From Methylocystis rosea (GTDB taxonomy: Bacteria > Pseudomonadota > Alphaproteobacteria > Rhizobiales > Beijerinckiaceae): a stretch of DNA of 64,000 bases. The DNA lies in the NCBI RefSeq assembly GCF_003855495.1, contig NZ_CP034086.1, forward strand, positions 3,199,501 to 3,263,500. Direction: 5' to 3'. Within the stretch, counting starts at the first letter, position 1. Each line of letters starts with the position of its first letter. A model generated the notes under the pieces. It was not told where the DNA came from, ran no database searches, and worked only from the letters and a program-made list of their open reading frames with translations. Of the stretch, positions 1 to 8,485 are shown piece after piece. The position numbers and the translations under genes were made by a program.

Positions 1-93
1 CGCTCACCCTGCTGTCCAATAATGTTCAGCACGCCAATTGAATAATCCTTCCACAGATGACAATAGCATCGCGCTGAGCTGGGGAGAGATACT

Positions 94-546
94 ATGAAAA
101 TTAGATTGCTTCTTATCGTGGGCGCCGCTTTGGGATTTGCCGCGCCGGCGATGAGTAGCGCAATGGCGGCCGCTGCTGGAGCGATCTTGGTCTTTGGGAA
201 GAGCGGCGGCGCCTCCCGTCTCGCCGATATCTCAAGTGATGCGGCTGAGGTCGTCAAAGTGCGTGGGGTTTCAGGCAGCGACAGAGCTAGTCTTATAAGC
301 GGCGGTATGAAGACTTGCGTCCCCGCAGCGAGCAAACAGCTTGAGGGCAATGAAGAAGCCCTGAAAAAGGCCGGCGTTTCGGCAGAAACGATTCGCATGT
401 ATTGCGAATGCGCGTTGAACTATGCAGCCGACAACATAGAACCTTCTGATGCGATCAATATCTTGAAGGGGGACTCGCCGTCGCTTTTCTTGGAGAAGGT
501 GAAAACCGGCGCTTCGGAGTGCGCGAAGTCAATTTTTAAGAAGTGA
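94..546 (+). CDS. small exported protein of unknown function
   Basis: A 150-residue protein with an N-terminal signal peptide (Lys/Arg then a hydrophobic Ala-rich stretch to about residue 26), so it is probably periplasmic. The mature part is helical-looking and has four cysteines, one in KTCVP, two in MYCECAL and one in SECAK, compatible with disulphide bonds. A good ribosome site (GGGGAGAG) lies just upstream of the ATG. I do not recognise the family; no neighbour suggests a role. Confidence 0.7.
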   Translation: MKIRLLLIVGAALGFAAPAMSSAMAAAAGAILVFGKSGGASRLADISSDAAEVVKVRGVSGSDRASLISGGMKTCVPAASKQLEGNEEALKKAGVSAETIRMYCECALNYAADNIEPSDAINILKGDSPSLFLEKVKTGASECAKSIFKK

Positions 547-766
547 GCCGGCGAGTCTTCGCGGAAGGAGGGTCAATCGCGGCTAAACCAAAACCCTTTG
601 TCATAATATTTCGCTCGTACATCGAGACAGGGCATCGGTTCTATGACAACCAGCTAATTCAATAATTTTCGACGCAACACTCCTGCTCCATTTGAGGACG
701 CCTGTTTCGGTGCATTCTTAAGCGCCCGGCACAATTCCACTGCTGGTGCTAAATCGCCACGACCGA

Positions 767-1135
767 TCAGTGAAAGTAGAAATCCTGCGCCAGATACAGT
801 TCCCGACCATTCGGGGGACGCGGTGGACGAATGCTCGCGAACAGACGGCGTAGAATTTCAGCGTGGACCTCCGTACCGCCCGTAATTCGAACTATCCTCA
901 TACGCCCGCTTGGCGCGATCTTGAACGCTACGCCAACACGCGCTTCCCCCGGGGATTGAGACTGTGGCAGGCGTCGCCGCAGCTCCAGCGCCAGCCAATT
1001 GTAAAATCCACGCATTGCGCCGAGGTCAGCATTCATCGAAGCCTCCGGCGTGGGCGCAAGATATTGCGCATGCGCGAACGGCGAAACGAACAACGCAACT
1101 AAAACGACCGTGAGGGGAAATTTGTAGATCAGCAC
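767..1135 (-). CDS. periplasmic TonB C-terminal-like protein
   Basis: A 122-residue protein with a cleavable signal peptide ending AHA-Q near residue 23. The remainder resembles the TonB C-terminal fold: a helix with LALELRRRLPQ, then VGVAFKIAPSGRMRIVRI and a final RPPRPPNG stretch. The proline-rich spacer and membrane anchor of true TonB are missing, so it is a free periplasmic TonB-C-like domain, not an energy transducer by itself. The start is GTG, only three bases after the ecm stop, so it is probably co-transcribed with and translationally linked to ecm. Confidence 0.7.
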   Translation of the reverse strand: MLIYKFPLTVVLVALFVSPFAHAQYLAPTPEASMNADLGAMRGFYNWLALELRRRLPQSQSPGEARVGVAFKIAPSGRMRIVRITGGTEVHAEILRRLFASIRPPRPPNGRELYLAQDFYFH

Positions 1136-1138
1136 CTT

Positions 1139-3112
1139 CTAAACGGCCGCCTTCTCGATGATGTGGGCGAGGTCGGTCATGATGGCGTTGAGGTCGTAGT
1201 TCTTCGGCGTATAGACCGCCGCCACGCCCGCTTCGCGCAAGAGCTTCTCATCGGCCGGGGGAATGATGCCGCCGACGACCAGCGGCGCGTCGACGCCTTC
1301 CTGCTTCATCAGCTTGATCACCTCATGGGCGAGCGTCACATGCGAGCCGGAGAGAATGGAGAGGCCGATGCAATGCGCGCCTTCCTTCTTCGCCGCCTCG
1401 ACAAGTTCAGCCGGCGTCGAGCGGATGCCGGCATAGATGACGTCGAAGCCGGCGTCGCGCGCGCGCACGGCGATCTGCTCGGCGCCGTTGGAATGGCCAT
1501 CGAGGCCCGGCTTGCCGACCAGGAATTTCGCCCGCTTGCCGAGCTTTTGCGAGACGCGTTCGACTTCGCCGCGCACCGCGTCGAGCGCGCCGCCGACCTG
1601 ACGGGCCGTCGAAGAGACGCCGGTCGGGGCGCGGTATTCCCCAAACACGCCGCGCAAAACATTGCCCCATTCGCCGGTGGTGACGCCCGCCTTCGCCGCG
1701 GCGATGGAAGGCTCGACCATGTTGCGGCCTTCCTTGGCGGCGCGCGCCAACTCTTCGATCGCGGCTTGGGCGGCCTTCTGGTCGCGGGCTTCGCGCCAGG
1801 CCTTCAGCCGCGAAATCTGTTCGGATTCGACATGTTCCGGAACGACCATGATCTGGTCGTCGCCCGAGGCGAGCGGCGACGGTTCGCCGCCGATGAATTT
1901 ATTGACGCCGACGACGATCTGCTCGCCGGCTTCGATCGACTCAAGACGCGCGGTGTTAGCTTCGACGAGCTTGCCCTTCATATAGCCGATCTCGACCGCC
2001 GCGGCCGCGCCGCCGAGTTCTTCGATTTTCTTGAGTTCGGCTTTCGCCTCGGCCTTCAGTTCAGCAACCTTACGGGCGATCTCGGGATTGCCGTCGAATA
2101 TGTCGCCATATTCGAGCAGATCCGTCTCATAGGCCATGATCTGCTGCATGCGCAGCGACCATTGCTGATCGAAGGGGCGGGGCAGGCCGAGCGCTTCGTT
2201 CCAGGCCGGCAGCTGCACGGCGCGGGCGCGGGCGTTCTTGGAGAGAACGACGGCCAGCATCTCGATCAGGATGCGATAGACGTTGTTTTCCGGCTGCTGC
2301 TCGGTCAGGCCGAGCGAATTGACCTGCACGCCATAGCGGAAGCGGCGGAGCTTCTCGTCCTTCACGCCGTAGCGCTCGCGCGTGATCTCTTCCCAAAGCT
2401 CCGCGAACGCCCGCATTTTGCACAGTTCGGTTACGAAGCGCATGCCGGCGTTGACGAAGAAGGAGATGCGGCCGACGACCTGAGCGAAGTCCTCCCCAGG
2501 CATTCCCGCGGCTTTCACGCCGTCGAGAATGGCGACAGCGGTCGCGAGCGCGTAGGCGAGCTCCTGCGACGGCGTCGCGCCCGCTTCCTGCAGATGGTAG
2601 GAGCAGACGTTCATCGGATTGAACTTGGGGCATTCCTTCGTGGTGAAGAGAATGAGGTCCTGCGTGAGGCGCAGCGACTGCGTCGGCGGAAACACATAGG
2701 AGCCGCGCGACAGATATTCCTTGATGATGTCGTTTTGCGTCGTGCCCTGCAGTTTTACGCGCGGCGCGCCCTGTTCCTCGGCGGCGGCGATGTAGAGCGC
2801 CATCAGCCACACGGCGGTGGCGTTGATGGTCATCGACGTATTCATCTCGGCGATCGGAATGCCGTCGAAGAGCGCGCGCATGTCGCCAAGATGCGAGACC
2901 GGCACGCCGACCTTGCCGACCTCGCCGCGCGAGAGAATGTGGTCGCAGTCGTAGCCCGTCTGCGTCGGCAGATCGAAGGCGATAGAGAGACCGGTCTGCC
3001 CTTTGGCGAGATTGGAGCGATAGAGCTTATTGGACTCGCTGGCCGTCGAATGGCCGGCGTAAGTGCGAAACATCCAGGGCTTGTCGCGGCGCGGGGCGGA
3101 CATGTCGTTCAT
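1139..3112 (-). CDS. ecm: ethylmalonyl-CoA mutase
   Basis: Adenosylcobalamin-dependent mutase of the EMC pathway that converts (2R)-ethylmalonyl-CoA to (2S)-methylsuccinyl-CoA in the cytoplasm. At 657 residues it is the single-chain form: an N-terminal substrate barrel (RTYAGHSTASESN near the start, AFDLPTQTGYD, TTQNDIIKEY) followed by a C-terminal cobalamin domain from about residue 520 with the DxHxxG ligand motif (DGHSNG), then GLSILSGSH and VVGG. It could be confused with methylmalonyl-CoA mutase, but the length and the nearby ccr and mcd genes favour Ecm. A strong Shine-Dalgarno (GGAGAGG) precedes the ATG. It is encoded away from ccr, with two small genes between them. Confidence 0.93.
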   Translation of the reverse strand: MNDMSAPRRDKPWMFRTYAGHSTASESNKLYRSNLAKGQTGLSIAFDLPTQTGYDCDHILSRGEVGKVGVPVSHLGDMRALFDGIPIAEMNTSMTINATAVWLMALYIAAAEEQGAPRVKLQGTTQNDIIKEYLSRGSYVFPPTQSLRLTQDLILFTTKECPKFNPMNVCSYHLQEAGATPSQELAYALATAVAILDGVKAAGMPGEDFAQVVGRISFFVNAGMRFVTELCKMRAFAELWEEITRERYGVKDEKLRRFRYGVQVNSLGLTEQQPENNVYRILIEMLAVVLSKNARARAVQLPAWNEALGLPRPFDQQWSLRMQQIMAYETDLLEYGDIFDGNPEIARKVAELKAEAKAELKKIEELGGAAAAVEIGYMKGKLVEANTARLESIEAGEQIVVGVNKFIGGEPSPLASGDDQIMVVPEHVESEQISRLKAWREARDQKAAQAAIEELARAAKEGRNMVEPSIAAAKAGVTTGEWGNVLRGVFGEYRAPTGVSSTARQVGGALDAVRGEVERVSQKLGKRAKFLVGKPGLDGHSNGAEQIAVRARDAGFDVIYAGIRSTPAELVEAAKKEGAHCIGLSILSGSHVTLAHEVIKLMKQEGVDAPLVVGGIIPPADEKLLREAGVAAVYTPKNYDLNAIMTDLAHIIEKAAV

Positions 3113-3272
3113 ATAGCCTCTCCTCCGCCGTTGCGCTTAGCATGCGGCCAGCGCCGGAGGAAGACGGGCGCAATTGGCGGTAAGCCCTCCGAAATCCAGC
3201 GGCCGCCCGCCCGATATTTTACTTAGCCATTGAGTGATATGGCGGCTTGAGTAGGTCGACGCACGCGTCGAG

Positions 3273-3488
3273 TCAGCGCTCATCTTTCTTCAGCGCCTTC
3301 GGCTTGTGGATCGCGCGGGCGCCCGTCTTGCCGCTTTCGACCAGATATTGTGGATCGTCCGGGCTCGCCTCGGCGACATGGCCTTTCACGCGCGCCCGCG
3401 CCGTGACCTTCTTGACGACCTTGCCGGTCGTCACTCCCTGGGATGTCTTCCAGCTGACAGGGTCGCCGGGCTTGAACCTACGCGGCAT
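3273..3488 (-). CDS. DUF2945 / HVA1 Tudor-like small protein
   Basis: A 71-residue basic protein starting MPRRFKPGDPVSW with a GKVVKK turn and a lysine-rich tail (HKPKALKKDER). This matches the DUF2945 (hypervirulence-associated, Tudor-like) family, small SH3-barrel proteins of unknown biochemical role common in alphaproteobacteria. A GGAGG ribosome site sits eight bases before the ATG. It is monocistronic by appearance. Confidence 0.8.
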   Translation of the reverse strand: MPRRFKPGDPVSWKTSQGVTTGKVVKKVTARARVKGHVAEASPDDPQYLVESGKTGARAIHKPKALKKDER

Positions 3489-3558
3489 GGCGTTGCCTCC
3501 GGCCAGAGAAACCCGCTTTCCCGGCCTTCCTGAGTTCCAGGTCCTATAAGGGCCACGC

Positions 3559-4137
3559 CTATTGCGATGTCAGGCGCGGCGCGATTTCGTTCAGCGACTG
3601 CACGCGCCTGGCCTGCGGACCCTCACGGCCTTGACCTTCCAGAAACTCCACCCGCTCGCCGATTTTGAGCGCGTCAAAGCCGGGTTCGGCCACGCTGTTG
3701 CGGTGAAAATAAATCTCGCGTCCATCCTCGCTTTCGAGGAAGCCGAAGCCGTCGGCGCGAAAGACGCTTTTCACCACGGCCGTCGGCACCGTCTCGTGAT
3801 GCTTGACCTTGCCGCGTATCTGGCGCGACTGATCGCGCAACTGCCGCCGCGCCCGCCTGAAGGCGTCGTTGAGGGCGAACTCGGCGTCCATGAAGCGCTC
3901 GTCGGCGTCGGGCGTGCGCTCCACCGACACTTCCCGACCATCCGGGAGTGCGATGTAGATCGTGAAATGGTGTTGGCCGCCCGTCCGATGATGGCCGCTC
4001 GGCCCCTTGGCGACGACGCGGCAGGCGGTCATGCGCCCATAAACCTTCTCCAGCTGCGCCAGCTTGGCGACGATCTTGGCGCCCAACTCGGGGCGCGGCT
4101 CCATGTCGATGAAATCGATCTCGGGCGCGGTTTCCAT
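3559..4137 (-). CDS. HPF/RaiA-like ribosome-associated protein with C-terminal cold-shock domain
   Basis: A 192-residue protein with two parts. Residues about 1-115 resemble hibernation-promoting factor/RaiA (a Y-G-R-M-T-A-C-R-V strand, GQHHFTIYIALPDGREV, then a helix with DAFRRARRQL). Residues about 125-180 form a cold-shock-like barrel (GFGFLESEDGREIYFHRNSV, VEFLEGQG). The family probably dimerises or protects ribosomes under stress; the fusion is known in proteobacteria. I chose the ATG at 4137 (METAPEI) over one seven codons upstream because AGAAAGAGA sits just before it. Confidence 0.82.
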   Translation of the reverse strand: METAPEIDFIDMEPRPELGAKIVAKLAQLEKVYGRMTACRVVAKGPSGHHRTGGQHHFTIYIALPDGREVSVERTPDADERFMDAEFALNDAFRRARRQLRDQSRQIRGKVKHHETVPTAVVKSVFRADGFGFLESEDGREIYFHRNSVAEPGFDALKIGERVEFLEGQGREGPQARRVQSLNEIAPRLTSQ

Positions 4138-4319
4138 CGGGTCTCTTTCTGCCTCCAAGCGCAGATAAATAATGCGCGAGCGCCGAAAGGCTTCCTGCAG
4201 CCATAGAGAAACACTTGCCGATCCATAGGAATTTCGCGCTATGAAGCGCGTCGTCGCCCTATTATAAGCTCCGCCGGAACTTTATCGGCGCAAGATTCAA
4301 AGTCGGAGGGAACGAAACC

Positions 4320-5573
4320 TTGAGCGAGAAGAAAGACCTCTATGAGATGGGCGAGATTCCGCCGCTCGGGCATGTTCCCAAGAACATGTACGCCTGGGCG
4401 ATCCGCAAGGAGCGGCATGGGCCGCCGGAAACCGCCATGCAGCTCGAGGTCTTGCCGACCTGGGAGCTCGATAGTCACGACGTGCTGGTGCTCGTGATGG
4501 CGGCCGGCGTCAATTACAACGGCGTCTGGGCGTCGCTGGGCGAGCCGGTTTCGACGCTCGACGTTCACAAGAATCCCTATCATGTCGCCGGCTCCGACGC
4601 CTCGGGCATCGTCTGGGCGGTGGGCTCCAAGGTGAAGCGCTGGAAGGTCGGCGACGAGGTCATCATCCATTGCAACCAGGATGATGGGGACGACGAGGAG
4701 TGCAACGGCGGCGATCCGATGTTCTCGCCCTCGCAGCGCATCTGGGGCTATGAGACGCCGGACGGCTCCTTCGCCCAGTTCTGCCGCGTCCAGGACCGCC
4801 AGCTCATGGAGCGCCCCAAGCACCTCACCTGGGAGGAGGCGGCCTGTTACACGCTGACGCTCGCGACCGCCTATCGCATGCTCTTTGGCCATGCGCCGCA
4901 TCAATTGAAGCCCGGCGACAATGTGCTGGTGTGGGGCGCCTCCGGCGGCCTCGGCGTGTTCGCCGTGCAGCTCTGCGCCGCCTCGGGCGCCAACGCCATC
5001 GGCGTCATCTCGGACGAGAGCAAGCGCGACTACGTGCTCTCGCTCGGCGCCAAGGGCGTCATCAACCGCAAGGACTTCAAATGCTGGGGCCAGTTGCCGA
5101 AGGTCAACACGCCCGAGTTCAATGAATGGACCAAGAACGCCCGCGCCTTCGGCAAGGCGATCTGGGACATCACCGGCAAGAAGGACGTCGACATCGTCTT
5201 CGAACATCCGGGCGAACAGACCTTCCCGGTCTCCTGCCTCGTGGTGAAGCGGGGCGGCATGGTGGTTTTCTGCGCCGGCACCACCGGCTTCAACCTGACT
5301 TTCGACGCGCGCTATGTGTGGATGCGTCAGAAGCGCATCCAGGGTTCGCATTTCGCGCATCTGAAGCAGGCGTCGGCCGCCAATCGCTTCGTCCTGGACC
5401 GGCGCGTCGACCCCTGCATGTCGGAAGTCTTTTCATGGGAGAAGATTCCCCTCGCCCACACCAAGATGTGGAAGAACGAACATGCGCCCGGCAATATGGC
5501 GGTGCTCGTGATGTCGCCAAAGCCCGGCTTGCGCACGGTCGAGGATGTGACGGACGCCTATAAGCAGAAGTAG
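4320..5573 (+). CDS. ccr: crotonyl-CoA carboxylase/reductase
   Basis: Key EMC-pathway enzyme: NADPH-dependent reductive carboxylation of crotonyl-CoA to (2S)-ethylmalonyl-CoA. The 417-residue protein is a zinc-free MDR-family enzyme with an N-terminal GroES-like region (VAGSDASGIVWAVG, VGDEVIIHCNQDDGDDEEC) and a Rossmann domain with WGASGGLGVFA; the acidic N-Q-D-D-G-D-D-E-E insertion is typical of Ccr. Translation starts at TTG (4320), supported by GGAGG ten bases upstream and no better in-frame ATG. It lies about 1.2 kb from, and divergent to, ecm. Confidence 0.95.
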   Translation: MSEKKDLYEMGEIPPLGHVPKNMYAWAIRKERHGPPETAMQLEVLPTWELDSHDVLVLVMAAGVNYNGVWASLGEPVSTLDVHKNPYHVAGSDASGIVWAVGSKVKRWKVGDEVIIHCNQDDGDDEECNGGDPMFSPSQRIWGYETPDGSFAQFCRVQDRQLMERPKHLTWEEAACYTLTLATAYRMLFGHAPHQLKPGDNVLVWGASGGLGVFAVQLCAASGANAIGVISDESKRDYVLSLGAKGVINRKDFKCWGQLPKVNTPEFNEWTKNARAFGKAIWDITGKKDVDIVFEHPGEQTFPVSCLVVKRGGMVVFCAGTTGFNLTFDARYVWMRQKRIQGSHFAHLKQASAANRFVLDRRVDPCMSEVFSWEKIPLAHTKMWKNEHAPGNMAVLVMSPKPGLRTVEDVTDAYKQK

Positions 5574-5594
5574 AGCGCTGCGGCGGTCGATGAG

Positions 5595-7541
5595 CTACTC
5601 GACCTCGATGATCGCCATCAACCCGCCGCCGCCTTTCGTCTCGGTGTTGTCATTGCTGGTGTGATGGGGGATGTGGCAATGGATCAGCCACTTCCCTCGT
5701 CGCCGCGCCGTCCAGATGACGTCATAGCGCTGACCGGGGCCGACATTGACCGTGTCGGCGAGATAGCGTGCGCTTTCAGCAAGCGTCTCGCCGTCGCGCG
5801 CCACCACTTCAAATGGTCCCCCGTGAATATGCATCGGGTGGATGAAGCCGTTGTTGGTGCCGACGAAGCGCACTTTGAGCGTTTCGCCGAGCTTCATGCG
5901 GATCGTGTCCGTCGACGGAAATGACTTGCCGTTAATGGTGAAGTAATTCGGCTGCATGCCGTCCATAGGCATCGCCGGAAACGTCAAGCCTTCGCGCCAC
6001 AGCCATTCCTGCAGCTGCATGACATATTCCTGGTCGGCGGGGACCTCCTTGGCGGGCGTTGCGGGGTCGATGATGAGCGCGCCATAGAGGCCGAGAGCCT
6101 GGCTTCGATCCGGCTCTGCGTGCGGGTGATAAAAATAAGTTCCATGCTGATGCGCCGTGAACGCGTAGTCGAAGTATCCGCCCGGCGGAATCGGCGGCTG
6201 CGTGATTTCGCTCGGCCCGTCCATGGCGTTCGGCAGAATGAGCCCGTGCCAGTGAACGGTCGTGCCTTCCGGCAAGTCGTTGCGCACCCTTATTCGAACC
6301 CGGTCGCCCTCACGAATATGGATGCGTGGTCCCGGTATCTGCTGGTTATACGCATAGGCGTCGACGGCGACGTCGGGGAGGATGCTCCAGCGGATGACGG
6401 ACGCGGTGAGTTCGAAGACCTTAACGCCGTCGTCCATCGTGAAAGGCAGCTCCCGATCGCCGCGGACGTCAATTGGAAAACGCGCGCGCACGAGCCGCGA
6501 ATCCGCGAAGCTCATCTCGCGCATCGCTTCGGCGGTTGTGTCTCGAAACATGAGCATTCCGGGCGGCATGATCAGACCGCCCACCTCATGCGCAGAAAGC
6601 CCCATGTTCACCCAATTGGCGGGCGCGAGCATGCCGGTGGCGAGAAGAACGAGCGACGTCAGGCTGAAAGCCGCGATCTGAGCGCTTGTCGCCTCCGGCG
6701 TCGCGTGCATATGCATGGAGGCCGCGTGACCGACAGCATGTGAAGCGATCGCGTCACTCGGCGCTGTCTCTTCGGTCGCGTCCGCATGCCCATTGTGATC
6801 GTGATGCGGATGATGGGCGCCGCGTTCGGTCGACTCGGCGCTCTCACTCTTCTCAGGTTGAATGCCGACCTTCCGCTCCGTCATCAGCCCATGCTTCAGC
6901 CCTTGCGCGACCATCCAGACGTTCGAGGGATAGGCTGTGGCGAAGCCCGCCATCACGCCAAGCGACATGACTCCCCAGAAGATGAGTTCGGTGGGAACCA
7001 TGGCGCGCATGTCATGCCCCATCATCAGGAAGCTCATGACCGGGGCCATGCCGGCCATCATGAAATTCATGCTGATGAATTCAGGAAAAAAGCTGCGCCG
7101 CACATTCTCCCAATAGGAGCCGCCCATCATTTCCTTCATGAACAGCGACTGAAAGATGAAGAGGCCGAAAGCGAATCCGGCGAGATATTCGACGATGAGA
7201 TCGAGCCACATCGGCAGGCCCATCCAGGCGACGATGACGGCGGCCAGAATGATGCCTGTCGCGTCGCCGGCGACGCAATGGATCGTCGAGCCGACGCCCT
7301 GCTTCCACTGCGGCCGCACAAATTGCTCATGCGCCCCGGGCCGCGGCTCCTTGTCGGCGATGACATAAAGCAGAAGGCCGAAAGGTCCCGTATAGAGCGT
7401 GACGAGAATGAACCCCCACTTCATCACGACCGGTTCGGGATTCTTGTAGCCGTCGATGGCGACGTAGAGCGTGCAGGCGGCGGTTAGCGCAAACCATGCG
7501 GCAAGAAAATAGTCGATCGGCAAGAGGAGGAGCGAATGCAT
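5595..7541 (-). CDS. multicopper oxidase with N-terminal DUF4396-like membrane domain
   Basis: A 648-residue fusion. Residues about 1-215 contain several hydrophobic helices with the DUF4396 pattern; a His-rich cytoplasmic/periplasmic linker follows (HHPHHDHNGH, HMHATPE), then another hydrophobic segment near residue 290. Residues about 370-648 form a cupredoxin oxidase with all four copper motifs: HWHG, YHPHAE, HPMHIHG and HCHIPHH. The usual axial Met eleven residues after the HCH motif is absent; a later GGGGLM could serve. Likely a membrane-anchored copper-dependent oxidase, substrate unknown. The His-rich linker may bind copper. It stands alone, convergent with ccr. Confidence 0.85.
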   Translation of the reverse strand: MHSLLLLPIDYFLAAWFALTAACTLYVAIDGYKNPEPVVMKWGFILVTLYTGPFGLLLYVIADKEPRPGAHEQFVRPQWKQGVGSTIHCVAGDATGIILAAVIVAWMGLPMWLDLIVEYLAGFAFGLFIFQSLFMKEMMGGSYWENVRRSFFPEFISMNFMMAGMAPVMSFLMMGHDMRAMVPTELIFWGVMSLGVMAGFATAYPSNVWMVAQGLKHGLMTERKVGIQPEKSESAESTERGAHHPHHDHNGHADATEETAPSDAIASHAVGHAASMHMHATPEATSAQIAAFSLTSLVLLATGMLAPANWVNMGLSAHEVGGLIMPPGMLMFRDTTAEAMREMSFADSRLVRARFPIDVRGDRELPFTMDDGVKVFELTASVIRWSILPDVAVDAYAYNQQIPGPRIHIREGDRVRIRVRNDLPEGTTVHWHGLILPNAMDGPSEITQPPIPPGGYFDYAFTAHQHGTYFYHPHAEPDRSQALGLYGALIIDPATPAKEVPADQEYVMQLQEWLWREGLTFPAMPMDGMQPNYFTINGKSFPSTDTIRMKLGETLKVRFVGTNNGFIHPMHIHGGPFEVVARDGETLAESARYLADTVNVGPGQRYDVIWTARRRGKWLIHCHIPHHTSNDNTETKGGGGLMAIIEVE

Positions 7542-7768
7542 ATCAGTCTTCTCTCATCTGGACTTGCGAAAGCGCGGCCGCCCAATCGACTTATTTGTAG
7601 ATCGACTCCGACGCAGGATGAGCGGGCGAAAGCGACGGTTCAAGTCAATTGCGCGGCCAGCGTTGCTTGACGGCCCTCATGCAAAGATGCAGTCTCGACG
7701 CAGAGATCATACTCGATGCAGGCGCGGGCCACGCGCGCCGAGTCGGGGGCTGTAAGGCGGATGCGGCG

Positions 7769-8485
7769 ATGCTCGAAGCGCGCAATCTCACCAAGCGTTA
7801 CGACGGCGCGGACTCTCCGGCGCTCGATCGTTTGAATTTGACCGTGCCGGCGGGCGAGGTGTTTTGCCTGCTCGGTCCGAACGGCGCCGGGAAGACGACG
7901 ACCGTCAATCTCTTCTTGAATTTTATACAGCCGACCGCAGGCCAGGCGCTCGTCTGCGGCGTCGACGCCGCGGTTGATCCCTCGGAGGCGCGCGCGCTTC
8001 TCGCCTATATCCCCGAGCAGGTGATGCTTTACGGCGCGCTGACGGGCCTTGAGAATCTGCAATATTTCACCGAAATCTCCGGCGCCGAGGCGCCGCGCGA
8101 GACGCTGCTCTCGCTGCTCGCCGCCGCCGGCCTGCCGAGCGACGCCTTCGATCGTCCCGTACGCGGCTATTCCAAGGGCATGCGCCAGAAGGTCGGCGTC
8201 GCCATCGCGCTCGCAAGGCGCGCGCAGGCGCTCGTGCTCGACGAACCGACATCCGGCCTCGATCCGCTCGCGGCGAGTGAGTTCGCGGCGCTGATCGAGC
8301 GGCTGCGCAAGGACGGCATGGCGGTGCTGATGGTCACGCATGACCTCTTCCTCGCCAAGCAGTGCGGCACCAAGATCGGCATCATGGCGCAGGGGCGTCT
8401 GGCGTCCGTCTTCGGCGCCGACGACGTCGATCATCTGGGGCTGGAGCGTGCCTATCTCGATCTCTTCGCGAGGGCGGCGGCGTGA
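7769..8485 (+). CDS. ABC exporter ATP-binding protein
   Basis: A 238-residue ABC ATPase with Walker A GPNGAGKTTT, the signature YSKGMRQKV, Walker B VLDEPTSGLD and H-loop MVTHD. The open frame extends 40 codons further upstream, but MLEARNLTKRY is the usual ATPase start and AAGG precedes it. The stop overlaps the GTG of the next gene, so it forms a three-gene ABC-2 unit with the two permeases. The substrate is unknown. Confidence 0.88.
   Translation: MLEARNLTKRYDGADSPALDRLNLTVPAGEVFCLLGPNGAGKTTTVNLFLNFIQPTAGQALVCGVDAAVDPSEARALLAYIPEQVMLYGALTGLENLQYFTEISGAEAPRETLLSLLAAAGLPSDAFDRPVRGYSKGMRQKVGVAIALARRAQALVLDEPTSGLDPLAASEFAALIERLRKDGMAVLMVTHDLFLAKQCGTKIGIMAQGRLASVFGADDVDHLGLERAYLDLFARAAA

Noticed and set aside
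1163..3226. A 687-codon open frame opposite ecm
   Set aside because: It is antisense to a strongly conserved enzyme. High GC with G/C third positions keeps the opposite strand open, and the translation is Arg/Asp-rich with no domain.
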